A stretch of DNA of 64,000 nucleotides. Origin: Oscillatoriaceae cyanobacterium M7585_C2015_266. Its GTDB lineage: Bacteria; Cyanobacteriota; Cyanobacteriia; Cyanobacteriales; Oscillatoriaceae. The number at the start of each line of letters is the position of its first letter. Position 1 is the first letter of the stretch. Shown in pieces: positions 28,567-37,083 of this stretch. The DNA lies in contig DVEG01000010.1 in NCBI GenBank assembly GCA_015295835.1, positions 1 through 64,000 of the forward strand, in the 5' to 3' direction. The notes beneath the pieces were generated by a model. It was not told the DNA's origin and searched no databases. It saw nothing but the letters and a program-made list of their open reading frames with translations. The translations under genes and the position numbers were made by a program.

Positions 28567-28763
28567 AATAAAATAGCGCTATTATTTAGTTAGGAAGTTA
28601 GTTTATTTTAACTTTTCTGCTCATATTGAGATTGTAAATTTTTTGTAAAATCGGCATCATTCTATTTTAGATTTTAAATCTTTTTTCTGGGAAAGCTTTT
28701 TATATTTAACATTCTCAACAGCTTTTATTAATGCAAGTTCATAATAAAAATTTTTAAAAACAA

Positions 28764-28799
28764 AAGAAACCCGTTTTCTGGCGGGAAAACAGGTTTCTT
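28764..28799 (-). terminator. Terminator after the DUF1232 gene, AAACCGGGTTT-type repeat
   Basis: AAGAAACCCGTTTTC (28764-28778) and GAAAACAGGTTTCTT (28785-28799) pair over 15 bp with one mismatch. On the minus strand it is followed by TTTTGTTTTTAAAAATTTTT, so it should end the DUF1232 transcript. The GAAACC/GGTTTC arms resemble the hairpins at 61232-61305. The remaining spacer to 28566 is AT-rich and featureless. Confidence 0.75.
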
Positions 28800-28827
28800 C
28801 AGATAAAATTCAAAGTTTTTCCAGCAG

Positions 28828-29145
28828 CTAGGGGAGGGTCGAGGCTTCCACATCAATTGTGCGAGCTGTAGTATTGGAGGCATCTGGAGGCTGAGGCTCC
28901 CCCGATACTACACTCTTGTTCTGACGCTTTTTCAAGTAATCGATTAAAATTTGGGACACTTCGGAAATCAGCAAGGTGACGAGGGCAACATCATCGATTT
29001 GTCCCACAATCGGCAAGAAGTCTGGGGCGATATCAAACGGACTTAACAGATAAAGTGCTGTACCTAGAATAATCCACCAACGATATTTGGGATTACGAAT
29101 TGTGTTGCGATACCAGTTGTAAACTGATTCTATAGAAAAGCTCAT
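28828..29145 (-). CDS. DUF1232 (YkvA-family) membrane protein
   Basis: A 105-aa protein starting MSFSIESVYNWYRNTIRNPK. The central YLLSPFDIAPDFLPIVGQIDD is the DUF1232 signature: a short hydrophobic hairpin followed by P-x-D-x-x-P-D-x-x-P. It is predicted to be membrane-associated with a polar Pro/Ser/Thr tail. Function unknown. The ATG at 29145 is preferred to one five codons upstream; a strong hairpin terminator follows. Confidence 0.88.
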   Translation of the reverse strand: MSFSIESVYNWYRNTIRNPKYRWWIILGTALYLLSPFDIAPDFLPIVGQIDDVALVTLLISEVSQILIDYLKKRQNKSVVSGEPQPPDASNTTARTIDVEASTLP

Positions 29146-29257
29146 TGGGCAACTCTCCAACTATATTTCCATGTTTACTTTCTCTTCTGTCTAATGTCTG
29201 GTGTAGATATCCCCCCGTATTTGTCTGGAAAGTTCTACAGTGGTGGGAAAGTGTCAA

Positions 29258-30646
29258 TTACTTATCCTTATCCGCGACAAGAAAGGCGGCACATTCAACA
29301 TGGGAGGTTTGGGGAAAGAAATCGACGGGTTGTACGTGGAGTAGCTTGTAGCCGCCTTGACAGAGAATTTTCAAGTCGCGAGCAAGGGTGGCGGGTTTGC
29401 AACTAATGTAGACAATGCGCTGTGGTTTAGTTTGTAGTAAGGTTTCGAGAACGGTGAGTTCGCACCCCTTACGTGGTGGATCAAGCAGTACAATGTCTGC
29501 TGTAGCGCCTGTCGTCGGCAGCAATTTTTCTACTTTTCCGGCATAAAACTTGACGTTTGTCAAGTTATTTGCTTGAGCATTTTGCTTTGCTAGTTCTACT
29601 GCTGCTGCTTGCACTTCTAAGCCGATCGCAAGTCTTACTTGGCGCGCCAGAGGTAAGGTAAAGGTTCCGATACCACAGTAGGCATCTATTAATAATTCAT
29701 TACCTTGCAAGTTCAGTTGAGAAGCGATCGCTTGCAGCAGCGCCTCAGCAGCTTCTGTATTCACCTGAAAAAACGTATCTGCCCCAAGCTGAAACATTAA
29801 ACCTGCAAATTCTTCCCTCACATAAGGGCGCCCTGCAAGACAGCGGGTTTCTGAACCAAAAATCACATTACTGCGGGCGGGATTAATATTAATGCAAACC
29901 CCCACTAGCTGGGGATAGCGCTGTAGCCACTCCTGCGCCTGTTTTTCACACCCAGGCAGGTTACCACTTTTTACAACCAAGGTGAGAAGGATTTCCCCCG
30001 TGCGACGGGCGATCCTTAGTGATAAGTGACGTACTTCTCCCCGATGATACTTTTCGTCGTAGACTCGCCATCCCTGCTGCTGAATGTCTAGCTTGATTTC
30101 TGCAAGCAGGGGGTTCAAGCGTTTGTCTTGAACTGGACACTTGTTGAGGTTTACCAGTTGGTGGCTGCCTTTTCGATAATAGCCTGCTTTTATCCTACCG
30201 CTGGCGGACATTCCTAGGGGATAGGTAACTTTGTTACGATAATTAAAAGGTTCCCCAGCAGAGATGACTTTGGCGACGCACGGAGATGTTATGCCGCCAA
30301 TGCGTTCTAAGGCTTGAATGACTTGGTTACGTTTGGCTTCTAGTTGGTAGCTATATTCTATATGCTGCCACTGACAACCACCGCATTTATCTGCAACTAT
30401 GCAGTGGGGGCGAATACGGTGGGGAGAGGGTTCTAACAACTGGTGTAGTTTGCCAATTGCGTATTGGGGCTTGACGTGTAAAAGTCGGATGAGGGCTTGA
30501 TCCCCCGGAACTGTATCGGGGACAAATACTACCCGCTGTTGGAAACGTCCCACTCCTTCTCCCGTATCGCTTAAATCGGCGATCGCGATTTCTACAAGTT
30601 GACCCTGCTGCCATCCCTCTACTATAGCCTGTTGTGCTTTTTCCAT
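29258..30646 (-). CDS. rlmD: 23S rRNA (uracil-C5)-methyltransferase, RumA/RlmD family
   Basis: SAM-dependent methyltransferase forming m5U in rRNA. Residues 10-70 are a TRAM domain; CGGCQWQHIEYSYQLEAKR contributes Cys ligands to a [4Fe-4S] cluster. The methyltransferase domain has LIDAYCGIGTFTLPLA (SAM binding), LLDPPRKGC, and the nucleophilic Cys in VYISCKPATLARD. 462 aa, normal length. Cyanobacterial members may target U747 or U1939, so the exact site is inference. It is a single gene divergent from apcD. Confidence 0.94.
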   Translation of the reverse strand: MEKAQQAIVEGWQQGQLVEIAIADLSDTGEGVGRFQQRVVFVPDTVPGDQALIRLLHVKPQYAIGKLHQLLEPSPHRIRPHCIVADKCGGCQWQHIEYSYQLEAKRNQVIQALERIGGITSPCVAKVISAGEPFNYRNKVTYPLGMSASGRIKAGYYRKGSHQLVNLNKCPVQDKRLNPLLAEIKLDIQQQGWRVYDEKYHRGEVRHLSLRIARRTGEILLTLVVKSGNLPGCEKQAQEWLQRYPQLVGVCININPARSNVIFGSETRCLAGRPYVREEFAGLMFQLGADTFFQVNTEAAEALLQAIASQLNLQGNELLIDAYCGIGTFTLPLARQVRLAIGLEVQAAAVELAKQNAQANNLTNVKFYAGKVEKLLPTTGATADIVLLDPPRKGCELTVLETLLQTKPQRIVYISCKPATLARDLKILCQGGYKLLHVQPVDFFPQTSHVECAAFLVADKDK

Positions 30647-30759
30647 TGTTTTGTATCTTGTGTCAATCTAATGGCCAATTTCCCATCCTCCGCGCTCAAC
30701 TTTCTTTGTGTTCCTCATAATCGTTAAACTACTTAATGAAATAGACCTCTTTATTAAAT

Positions 30760-31245
30760 ATGAGCGTAGTAAGCCAAGTCATTCTCAAAGCAGACGACGA
30801 ACTCCGTTATCCTAGCAGCGGTGAACTTAAGAGTTTGATTGACTTTTTTAAAACCGGTGCACAGCGGATACGCATTGCTAGTACTCTCTCCGAAAATGAG
30901 AAAAAGATTGTCGAGCAAGCTAGCAAGCGTCTGTGGCAAAAGCGCCCCGACTTTATTGCCCCTGGTGGCAATGCAGCAGGTCAACGCGAACGTGCCCAAT
31001 GCCTGCGAGATTTCGGTTGGTATTTGCGCCTAGTCACTTACGGGATTCTGGCTGGCGACAAGGAGCCGATTGAAAAAATTGGCATTATTGGGGCACGAGA
31101 AATGTATAACTCGCTTGGCGTCCCCCTGCCGGGAATGGTTGAAGCTATCCTTTGTCTAAAGGAAGCTGCTCTTGCATTGCTCAGCGAATCAGAGGCAGCT
31201 GAAGCTGCTCCCTACTTTGACTACATCGCTCAAGCTATGAGCTAA
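30760..31245 (+). CDS. apcD: Allophycocyanin alpha-B subunit
   Basis: Terminal-emitter allophycocyanin subunit of the phycobilisome core that passes energy mainly toward photosystem I and takes part in state transitions. The 161-aa product opens [20 protein letters not shown], a signature specific to ApcD, and carries the phycocyanobilin-binding Cys81 in [19 protein letters not shown]-terminal [12 protein letters not shown] is also typical. It is a lone gene, away from the apcABC operon, as usual. A long self-complementary region follows its stop codon. Confidence 0.96.
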   Translation: MSVVSQVILKADDELRYPSSGELKSLIDFFKTGAQRIRIASTLSENEKKIVEQASKRLWQKRPDFIAPGGNAAGQRERAQCLRDFGWYLRLVTYGILAGDKEPIEKIGIIGAREMYNSLGVPLPGMVEAILCLKEAALALLSESEAAEAAPYFDYIAQAMS

Positions 31246-31261
31246 GTCCATTTTGCCTGCA

Positions 31262-31343
31262 GTAGGAGAACAGGATAGCACTAAGGCAGGAAATTTCCCA
31301 TTTCCCAATTATATCCTGTTGGCTGGCTTTCCTGTTCCCCTAC
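31262..31343 (+). other. 3' region of apcD with two competing long-range stems
   Basis: The left arm GTAGGAGAACAGGA (31262-31275) can pair with TCCTGTTCCCCTAC (31330-31343, 14 bp with one wobble), while AACAGGATA (31269-31277) pairs exactly with TATCCTGTT (31312-31320). The two stems share bases. They probably form the 3' end structure of the apcD mRNA, perhaps also of the convergent TPR gene. No T-run adjoins. Confidence 0.45.
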
Positions 31344-31408
31344 TACCCAAATTTAGAGATAGCAGGTAAATTTGGAATTTGCGATCGCGATTTATCTTTA
31401 GCTAGCTC

Positions 31409-32047
31409 CTATTCCCTAAATAGCTGTCGAATCACTTCCGGGGTGAAGGGATTATCCCCTGCACGCAAAATATTAATCCAATTTTGCCTTTGGTATTTGC
31501 GCTCTTCATCATCTGTGGCGTCTACAAACGCCTGAAAGTCTTCGATTGCACCATTGATATCTCCTACAAGTGCCCTGGCTAAACCCCGGCTGTCTCTAAA
31601 CTCTTCACTTTCGGGATCTCCAGCCACTGCTCTATTACAAGCATCCATTACTTCTAAAGCGTGCCCCCACAAGCTGCCAAACCAACACAGGGTATTCCAC
31701 GCACTCGCAGAAACTTCCATAAGTGAATTCTCGCTTATAACTCTGGCTTCGTTGTAGACAGCAAGCGCCCGCTTCACTTCTCCATTCCTTACCAGCTTTT
31801 CAGCTTCTTCCAACAACGCCTCTACCTCCTGCCGCCACGCTATATTTCGCCCAGGCTTTATCGCTTCTATTTGTGCCTCTGCCTGCTCGAATTTAATCCT
31901 GTTGAGATTTTTTCCTAGAGCGGCTGCTTCTGAAAAAGATTGAATCGCAGCTAAAGCTAATATAATAGTTGCCAGCATTGGCGCTTTTACCAGTCTCAAA
32001 TGGCTTCTGTATGTTGTCGGCTTTTTTTTTAGTTGATTTTCAATCAT
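31409..32047 (-). CDS. TPR-like protein with N-terminal membrane anchor
   Basis: A 212-aa protein with one hydrophobic helix at about residues 23-42 (APMLATIILALAAIQ) and helical repeats after residue 75, including EKLVRNGEVKRALAVYNEAR and GLARALVGDINGAIEDFQAF, which read as TPR units. It is anchored in the plasma or thylakoid membrane or is a secreted protein with an uncleaved signal. Many cyanobacterial proteins of this kind are found; the function is unknown. It is convergent with apcD. Confidence 0.65.
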   Translation of the reverse strand: MIENQLKKKPTTYRSHLRLVKAPMLATIILALAAIQSFSEAAALGKNLNRIKFEQAEAQIEAIKPGRNIAWRQEVEALLEEAEKLVRNGEVKRALAVYNEARVISENSLMEVSASAWNTLCWFGSLWGHALEVMDACNRAVAGDPESEEFRDSRGLARALVGDINGAIEDFQAFVDATDDEERKYQRQNWINILRAGDNPFTPEVIRQLFRE

Positions 32048-32495
32048 TTTCTTGGCATGCGTTTCCTGTATTTCCTCCTCCTATCTTATTAAAATATACT
32101 AAATAAAAAATAGTTGGGGTTTGATGTTTGGGGATTGGGTAATTTGGAAAATCCCATTTTTTTATCTTTTTCAAAACTACTTGTGGCGACGGCAGCTGCC
32201 GTCTCATCCTTATTTATTAATTGAATACTATTTTATTTTGAGGTTTAATTGTATTAGTTATTAAAATTACTAATTTTTAAGCGCGGGGAGATGATAAATT
32301 TACTCTCCAAGCTGGCATGGTGTGAATTTCACAAAGAAGTTAAGTCAATAACGATCTGAGGTGGGCGTTTATTATTGGTTAGCTATTATACCCTAAAGAG
32401 ATTGTCTTTCAAACTGGCGGCAATTTGTAGAAAATAAAACGTGATCGCTGTATATAAAAAATAAGGCGATCGCTTTTCGTTTTTAGAGGTAATTT
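32048..32495. other. Intergenic region with a 16-base perfect palindrome
   Basis: About 450 AT-rich bases between the TPR gene and a Uma2 remnant. GACGGCAGCTGCCGTC at 32188-32203 is a perfect palindrome, probably an interspersed repeat. TGTGAATTTCACA near 32330 is symmetric but has the wrong spacing for a CRP-type site. One HIP1 octamer lies at about 32466. No gene was recognised. Confidence 0.5.
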
Positions 32496-33063
32496 ATGAT
32501 TAACTACATACAAAACTTCCAATTGATACCTGGATAGCAGTAACTTGGGAAGAATATCTACGAGCTATTGAAACAACCACCTATGAAAAAGCAAAGCATT
32601 ATTGTGGCTGCTAGCTTGTATGCTAGTATCAAAGGTATTGCTATGAATGGATATGATAACTGCACTTATCGCCAAACAGGCTGCCTATAAGCTCAACTAG
32701 ATATTTCTTATTACATTGGAGAAAATGCTGATGTAATTTACTTGGGGTACTAATATTATAGATTTAGATATCTATCCACCGCCTACTTTGGTGATAGAAG
32801 TAGCTAAGACGTCGCTATCTGATGATAAAGGTAAGAAACGCTTGCTATATGAAGATATTAATGTAACTGAATACTGGATTGTGGATGTCGAAAATGTCGA
32901 AATTCTGGCTTTGGCAAGCGCAGATAGAGGCAGCAGGCGAATTACTCAATCTCAGATTTTACCAGGCTTAGAGTTTTTTCTGCTAGAGGAAGCTCTCCGA
33001 CGTAATCGGAGAATGAATCAAAGCCTGATTATTGCTTGGTTGTTATCCCAATTTCAGCAATAG
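32496..33063 (+). pseudogene. Uma2-family (DUF820) endonuclease-like gene, disrupted
   Basis: Only the last 91 codons (32788-33063) form an open frame: PPTLVIEVAKTSLSDDKGKK, then LLYEDINVTEYWIVDVEN, the core of Uma2-family proteins (PD-(D/E)XK fold). The expected N-terminal half is present but split across frames: VTWEEYLRAIETTTYEKAK (about 32530-32596), then GCLYASIKGIAMNG-like and QLDISYYIGENADV segments, interrupted by several stops and frame changes. Uma2 genes are abundant and often decaying in filamentous cyanobacteria; their role is unclear. The surviving C-terminal frame might still be translated but lacks the complete fold. Confidence 0.75.
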
Positions 33064-33467
33064 TATACCTAAAATTTAGCAGCAGATAGTAGATAATAAA
33101 AAAAGGGGGTAAAAATCATTTAGTCTTAAAACCCGTGATTTTTACAACAAAAAATTTATCCTAGTGAAGTAAGGAGACCATTTTTCGGCCACTGGCTGGA
33201 CCGCCAAAATTTATAGACATATATCAATAGTTACGATTATTTTGCTATATGCTTTAGAGCAGCATAAGAACAAATACTGAAGCGAAAAATAAGTATTTAC
33301 TCATAATATAAGTTCAAATTAACCTAACTATCGCTTATTTTTTTCGATCGCAAATAGAATTTTTGAGCATCTATAGGTAATCTATAAACATCAATCTAAA
33401 GAAAATATTAATGGCCTTGCCGACCTCCGGCTTTGGAAATTCGAGCGAGTCTAATCTTTAAGAGGTA
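33064..33467 (+). promoter_or_regulatory. Leader and promoter region of the CO2-uptake NDH-1 cluster
   Basis: About 400 AT-rich bases upstream of ndhF3. It holds a 10-bp inverted repeat GTAAAAATCA/TGATTTTTAC (33109-33118, 33136-33145), a direct repeat ATCTATAGGTA/ATCTATAAACA near 33370, and ATCAAT at two places (about 33222 and 33391). In characterised strains this operon is repressed by the LysR-type NdhR/CcmR, which binds ATCAAT-containing sites; assigning those copies here is inference. No clear promoter hexamers were found. Confidence 0.4.
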
Positions 33468-35327
33468 ATGCGGATGGCACAGTTTCTCCTTCAATCCGTT
33501 TGGCTAGTCCCGTGCTACGCCTTAATTGGCGGGCTGTTAGCGGCAGCGTGGTCTCCTGGTCTCATCCGCCGCACGGGACCGCGTCCAGCAGGGTATGTAA
33601 ACATCTTAATGACATTGGTGGCATTCGTTCATAGCCTAATAGCCCTGAGCGCCCTCCGGAATCAACCGCCGCAAGCGCTATCATTTACCTGGCTGAATGT
33701 CGCCGGCTTGCATCTGTCAATAGATTTGGAAATCTCGGCAGTTAGTGTCGGGGCCATGGTTTTGGTGACGGGTTTAAATTTGCTAGCCCAGATTTATGCC
33801 GTCGGCTATATGGAGATGGACTGGGGATGGGCGCGCTTCTATTCTCTACTAGGAATGTTTGAAGCAGGAATGTGCGCTCTAGCCCTGTGCAATTCTCTAT
33901 TCTTTAGTTATGTAATTTTGGAAATTCTTACCTTAGGAACTTACCTGCTCGTCGGATTATGGTTCAATCAACCACTGGTTGTGACGGGGGCTCGCGATGC
34001 CTTCCTGACAAAGCGGGTAGGAGATTTAGTCTTACTTATGGGTGTGGTTGCTATCTTGCCGCTCACAGGCACCTGGAATTATACCGAACTGGCAAAGTGG
34101 GCTGAAACGGCAACCCTGGACCCGAAAGTGGCTACTTTACTAAGTCTGGCTTTAATCGCTGGCCCTTTGGGAAAGTGCGCCCAGTTTCCTCTACACCTTT
34201 GGCTGGATGAAGCAATGGAAGGTGCTATTCCTAGCACGATTTTGCGAAACTCGGTGGTGGTGGGAACGGGTGCGTGGGTTTTGATTAAATTACAACCAGT
34301 TTTAGCTCTTTCACCAATTGCATCAGCGGTAATTATTTTTATCGGTGCAACGACGGCTCTGGGCACTTCTGCGATCGCGATCGCCCAAATTGATATTAAG
34401 CGCAGTCTCTCCTACTCCGTCAGCGCTTACATGGGCTTAGTGTTTATCGCCGTAGGAACTCATCAAGAAAAAACCGCACTGGTTCTATTATTAACCTACG
34501 CCGTAGCCATGGCCCTCTTGGTAGCCAGCACAGGTACGATCGTTTGGATGAATGTTACCCAAGACCTCACTCAAATTGGTGGGCTGTGGTCCCGTCGTCC
34601 CATTACCGGTATCTCCTATATTATCGGTGCGGCTGGTTTAGTGGCAGTTCCTCCCTTGGGCGGCTTCTGGGCGCTGCTGCAAATGGCAAATAATCTTTGG
34701 AATTCCCAACCTTGGCTGGTGGGAGTTCTGCTCGTCGTCAACGGTTTGACGACTTTTAGTGTTACTCGTGAATTCGGTTTGATTTTTGCCGGCAAACGCA
34801 AACAAATGACAATGCGCTCGCCTGAAGTACTCTGGGCGATGGTTTTGCCTATGACAATTTTGGCTGGCTTGACTCTGCACGTTCCCTTGTTACTACAAGC
34901 GTGGCACCTGCTCCCCAATTGGGCTAGTATCAACAAAACTGTTGCTGGCTTGTTAATTTTGTCCACCGCTATCGGCTGCGGTACTGGCTGCATGATCTAT
35001 GTCAATGACAATTGGCCCAAACCCGTGCAACTCGGTTCAAAACAATTGCAAGACTTTTTTGCCTACGACTTTTACACTGCTAAACTTTACCGCATTACTA
35101 TCGTCTTTGTGATTGGCTTGCTATCCCAAATCGTTTATTGGTTCGATCGCTATATCGTAGACGGCTTCGTAAATTTTGTGGGCCTCTTCACTATATTCAG
35201 CGGCCAGAGCCTTAAATACAATGTCTCCGGTCAGGTGCAATTTTATGCATTGACTATCTTAATCGGGGTCGCTTTCTTAGGTATGATTGTAAGTTTACCC
35301 TTACTGTTTAATTCTCCCACATTCTGA
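33468..35327 (+). CDS. ndhF3: NDH-1MS subunit NdhF3 (CO2-uptake complex)
   Basis: Large antiporter-like membrane subunit of the NDH-1MS complex, the low-CO2-inducible high-affinity CO2-uptake form of cyanobacterial complex I. The 619-aa polytopic protein shows the proton-channel segment GARDAFLTKRVGDLVLLMG and PLHLWLDEAMEGAIPSTILR, with the conserved Lys/Glu residues. It is assigned to the F3 class because ndhD3 and cupA follow in order. Start is ATG at 33468; a second ATG lies two codons downstream, with GAGG upstream. The protein is somewhat shorter than respiratory NdhF1. Confidence 0.93.
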   Translation: MRMAQFLLQSVWLVPCYALIGGLLAAAWSPGLIRRTGPRPAGYVNILMTLVAFVHSLIALSALRNQPPQALSFTWLNVAGLHLSIDLEISAVSVGAMVLVTGLNLLAQIYAVGYMEMDWGWARFYSLLGMFEAGMCALALCNSLFFSYVILEILTLGTYLLVGLWFNQPLVVTGARDAFLTKRVGDLVLLMGVVAILPLTGTWNYTELAKWAETATLDPKVATLLSLALIAGPLGKCAQFPLHLWLDEAMEGAIPSTILRNSVVVGTGAWVLIKLQPVLALSPIASAVIIFIGATTALGTSAIAIAQIDIKRSLSYSVSAYMGLVFIAVGTHQEKTALVLLLTYAVAMALLVASTGTIVWMNVTQDLTQIGGLWSRRPITGISYIIGAAGLVAVPPLGGFWALLQMANNLWNSQPWLVGVLLVVNGLTTFSVTREFGLIFAGKRKQMTMRSPEVLWAMVLPMTILAGLTLHVPLLLQAWHLLPNWASINKTVAGLLILSTAIGCGTGCMIYVNDNWPKPVQLGSKQLQDFFAYDFYTAKLYRITIVFVIGLLSQIVYWFDRYIVDGFVNFVGLFTIFSGQSLKYNVSGQVQFYALTILIGVAFLGMIVSLPLLFNSPTF

Positions 35328-35359
35328 CATTAATCTGACCCTAGTTTGAATTTAAAAAC

Positions 35360-35392
35360 TAGATTGTAGAGCTAAAATGACTCTACAATCTA
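35360..35392 (+). other. Perfect 12-bp hairpin between ndhF3 and ndhD3
   Basis: TAGATTGTAGAG (35360-35371) and CTCTACAATCTA (35381-35392) are exact complements with a 9-base loop. The following bases are A-rich, not T-rich, so this is more likely a processing or stability element in the 217-base spacer than a terminator. The spacer is otherwise AT-rich. Confidence 0.6.
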
Positions 35393-35544
35393 ATAAAAAA
35401 TTTACTAAAATAAATTTTTATATGCTTATAGCATCTTTACGCTGGGGAGGTGATGAATTTTTAATATAATATAAAAAACGCGATAAGAAAATAACAGAAA
35501 TTCTGAAAAAGTAAAATTTACAACAGATAAACTATTGAGAATCT

Positions 35545-37047
35545 ATGCTGAGTACCTTAATTTGGATGCCCGTAGTCGGGGCGGCTGTAGTCGGATTTTT
35601 CCCCGGCAAACAAACGGCAAATAGACTGCGCTTAATTGCTCTAATATTTGCTTTAGCTAGCGTTGTTTGGACAATCTGGCTTGGCAGTCAATTTGACTTA
35701 AACGCCTCTGGATTGCAATTTCAAGAATATTTATCCTGGATTCCTAAATTAGGATTGAGCTACAATCTCGGCGTTGATGGCTTGTCTTTGCCACTGCTAG
35801 CTTTAAGCGGACTATTGACATTAGTAGCAATTTATGGTAACGGCGAAGCAGTGCAGCGTCCTCGCCTTTACTATTCAATGATTTTGCTTGTCAATGCCGG
35901 GATAGCAGGGGCTTTTCTCGCTCAGAATTTGTTATTGTTCGTACTGTTTTATGAGCTGGAATTAATCCCCCTGTACTTGTTAATTGCTATTTGGGGAAGC
36001 GAGAAACGTGGCTATGCAGCGACAAAGTTTCTCATCTACACAGCAGTATCGGGAATTCTGATTTTGGCAGGATTTCTGGGGGTGGCTTGGCTTAGCGGCT
36101 CCTCCAGTTTCGACTATAGTGCGATCGCAACCAAACCCCTCTCCTTAATAACCCAACTTGTATTACTAACACTCCTGCTCGTAGGTTTTGGTATTAAAAT
36201 CCCGCTGGTTCCCTTACATACTTGGCTACCAGATGCCTACGTGGAAGCTTCCCCGCCAATTGCAATTCTTTTGGGCGGAGTTCTGGCAAAATTAGGAACC
36301 TATGGATTAGTACGGTTTGGCTTACAATTATTCCCCGAAACTTGGGCAATTGTTGCTCCTGGATTATCAATTATTGGGGTAATAAGCGTTCTTTACGGAG
36401 CCTTCAGCGCGATCGCTCAAAAAGACATTAAGCGCATGGTTGCCTACAGCTCCATAGGTCACATGGGCTATATTTTAGTAGCCGCAGCCGCCGGTACTCC
36501 CCTTAGCACCTTGGGCGCTGTTGCCCAAATGGTAAGCCACGGTTTGATTTTAGCTATCCTATTTCACCTAGTAGGAATTGTCGAAGCCAAAGTCGGCACC
36601 CGCGAATTAGATGTCCTCAATGGTTTGATGAATCCCATCCGAGGTTTGCCTCTCACCAGCGCCCTGTTAATATTATCAGGCATGGCAAGTGCAGGCATTC
36701 CAGGTTTGGTAGGCTTTGTTGCTGAATTTATCGTGTTTCAAGGCAGTTTCGCTATTTTTCCAGTGCCAACTCTATTGTGCATTATCGCCTCTGGATTGAC
36801 GGCAGTTTATTTCGTGATTCTGATTAACCGCACTTGTTTTGGCAAGCTCGATAATCAATTAGCATACTATCCAAAAGTTACTTGGTCCGAACGCCTCCCA
36901 GCCCTAGTGTTGGCTAGTGTAATTTTCTTTTTGGGAGTACAGCCAATTTGGCTGACGCGTTGGATTGAAACAACTACCACTGCGATCGCCGCTACTATTT
37001 CCACAAATAACTCTCAATTAGCTGTTAATTACCAACAGCAAAAGTAA
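35545..37047 (+). CDS. ndhD3: NDH-1MS subunit NdhD3 (CO2-uptake complex)
   Basis: Second antiporter-like subunit of NDH-1MS. The 500-aa protein has about 14 transmembrane helices, with the proton-pump Glu in FVLFYELELIPLYLLIAIWG, PLVPLHTWLPDAYVEASPP and AQKDIKRMVAYSSIGHMGY typical of NdhD/NuoM. The position between ndhF3 and cupA assigns it to the D3 class, which is used for CO2 uptake and not respiration. Start is ATG at 35545. cupA begins 36 bases after the stop, consistent with one transcript. Confidence 0.94.
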   Translation: MLSTLIWMPVVGAAVVGFFPGKQTANRLRLIALIFALASVVWTIWLGSQFDLNASGLQFQEYLSWIPKLGLSYNLGVDGLSLPLLALSGLLTLVAIYGNGEAVQRPRLYYSMILLVNAGIAGAFLAQNLLLFVLFYELELIPLYLLIAIWGSEKRGYAATKFLIYTAVSGILILAGFLGVAWLSGSSSFDYSAIATKPLSLITQLVLLTLLLVGFGIKIPLVPLHTWLPDAYVEASPPIAILLGGVLAKLGTYGLVRFGLQLFPETWAIVAPGLSIIGVISVLYGAFSAIAQKDIKRMVAYSSIGHMGYILVAAAAGTPLSTLGAVAQMVSHGLILAILFHLVGIVEAKVGTRELDVLNGLMNPIRGLPLTSALLILSGMASAGIPGLVGFVAEFIVFQGSFAIFPVPTLLCIIASGLTAVYFVILINRTCFGKLDNQLAYYPKVTWSERLPALVLASVIFFLGVQPIWLTRWIETTTTAIAATISTNNSQLAVNYQQQK

Positions 37048-37083
37048 ATTACTTGTGTAAAAAAATAATTCAGGGAAACCAAA

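Noticed and set aside
32329-32341. TGTGAATTTCACA, resembling a CRP/SyCRP1 site
   Set aside because: The half-sites are separated by three bases instead of six, and the neighbouring gene is a remnant.
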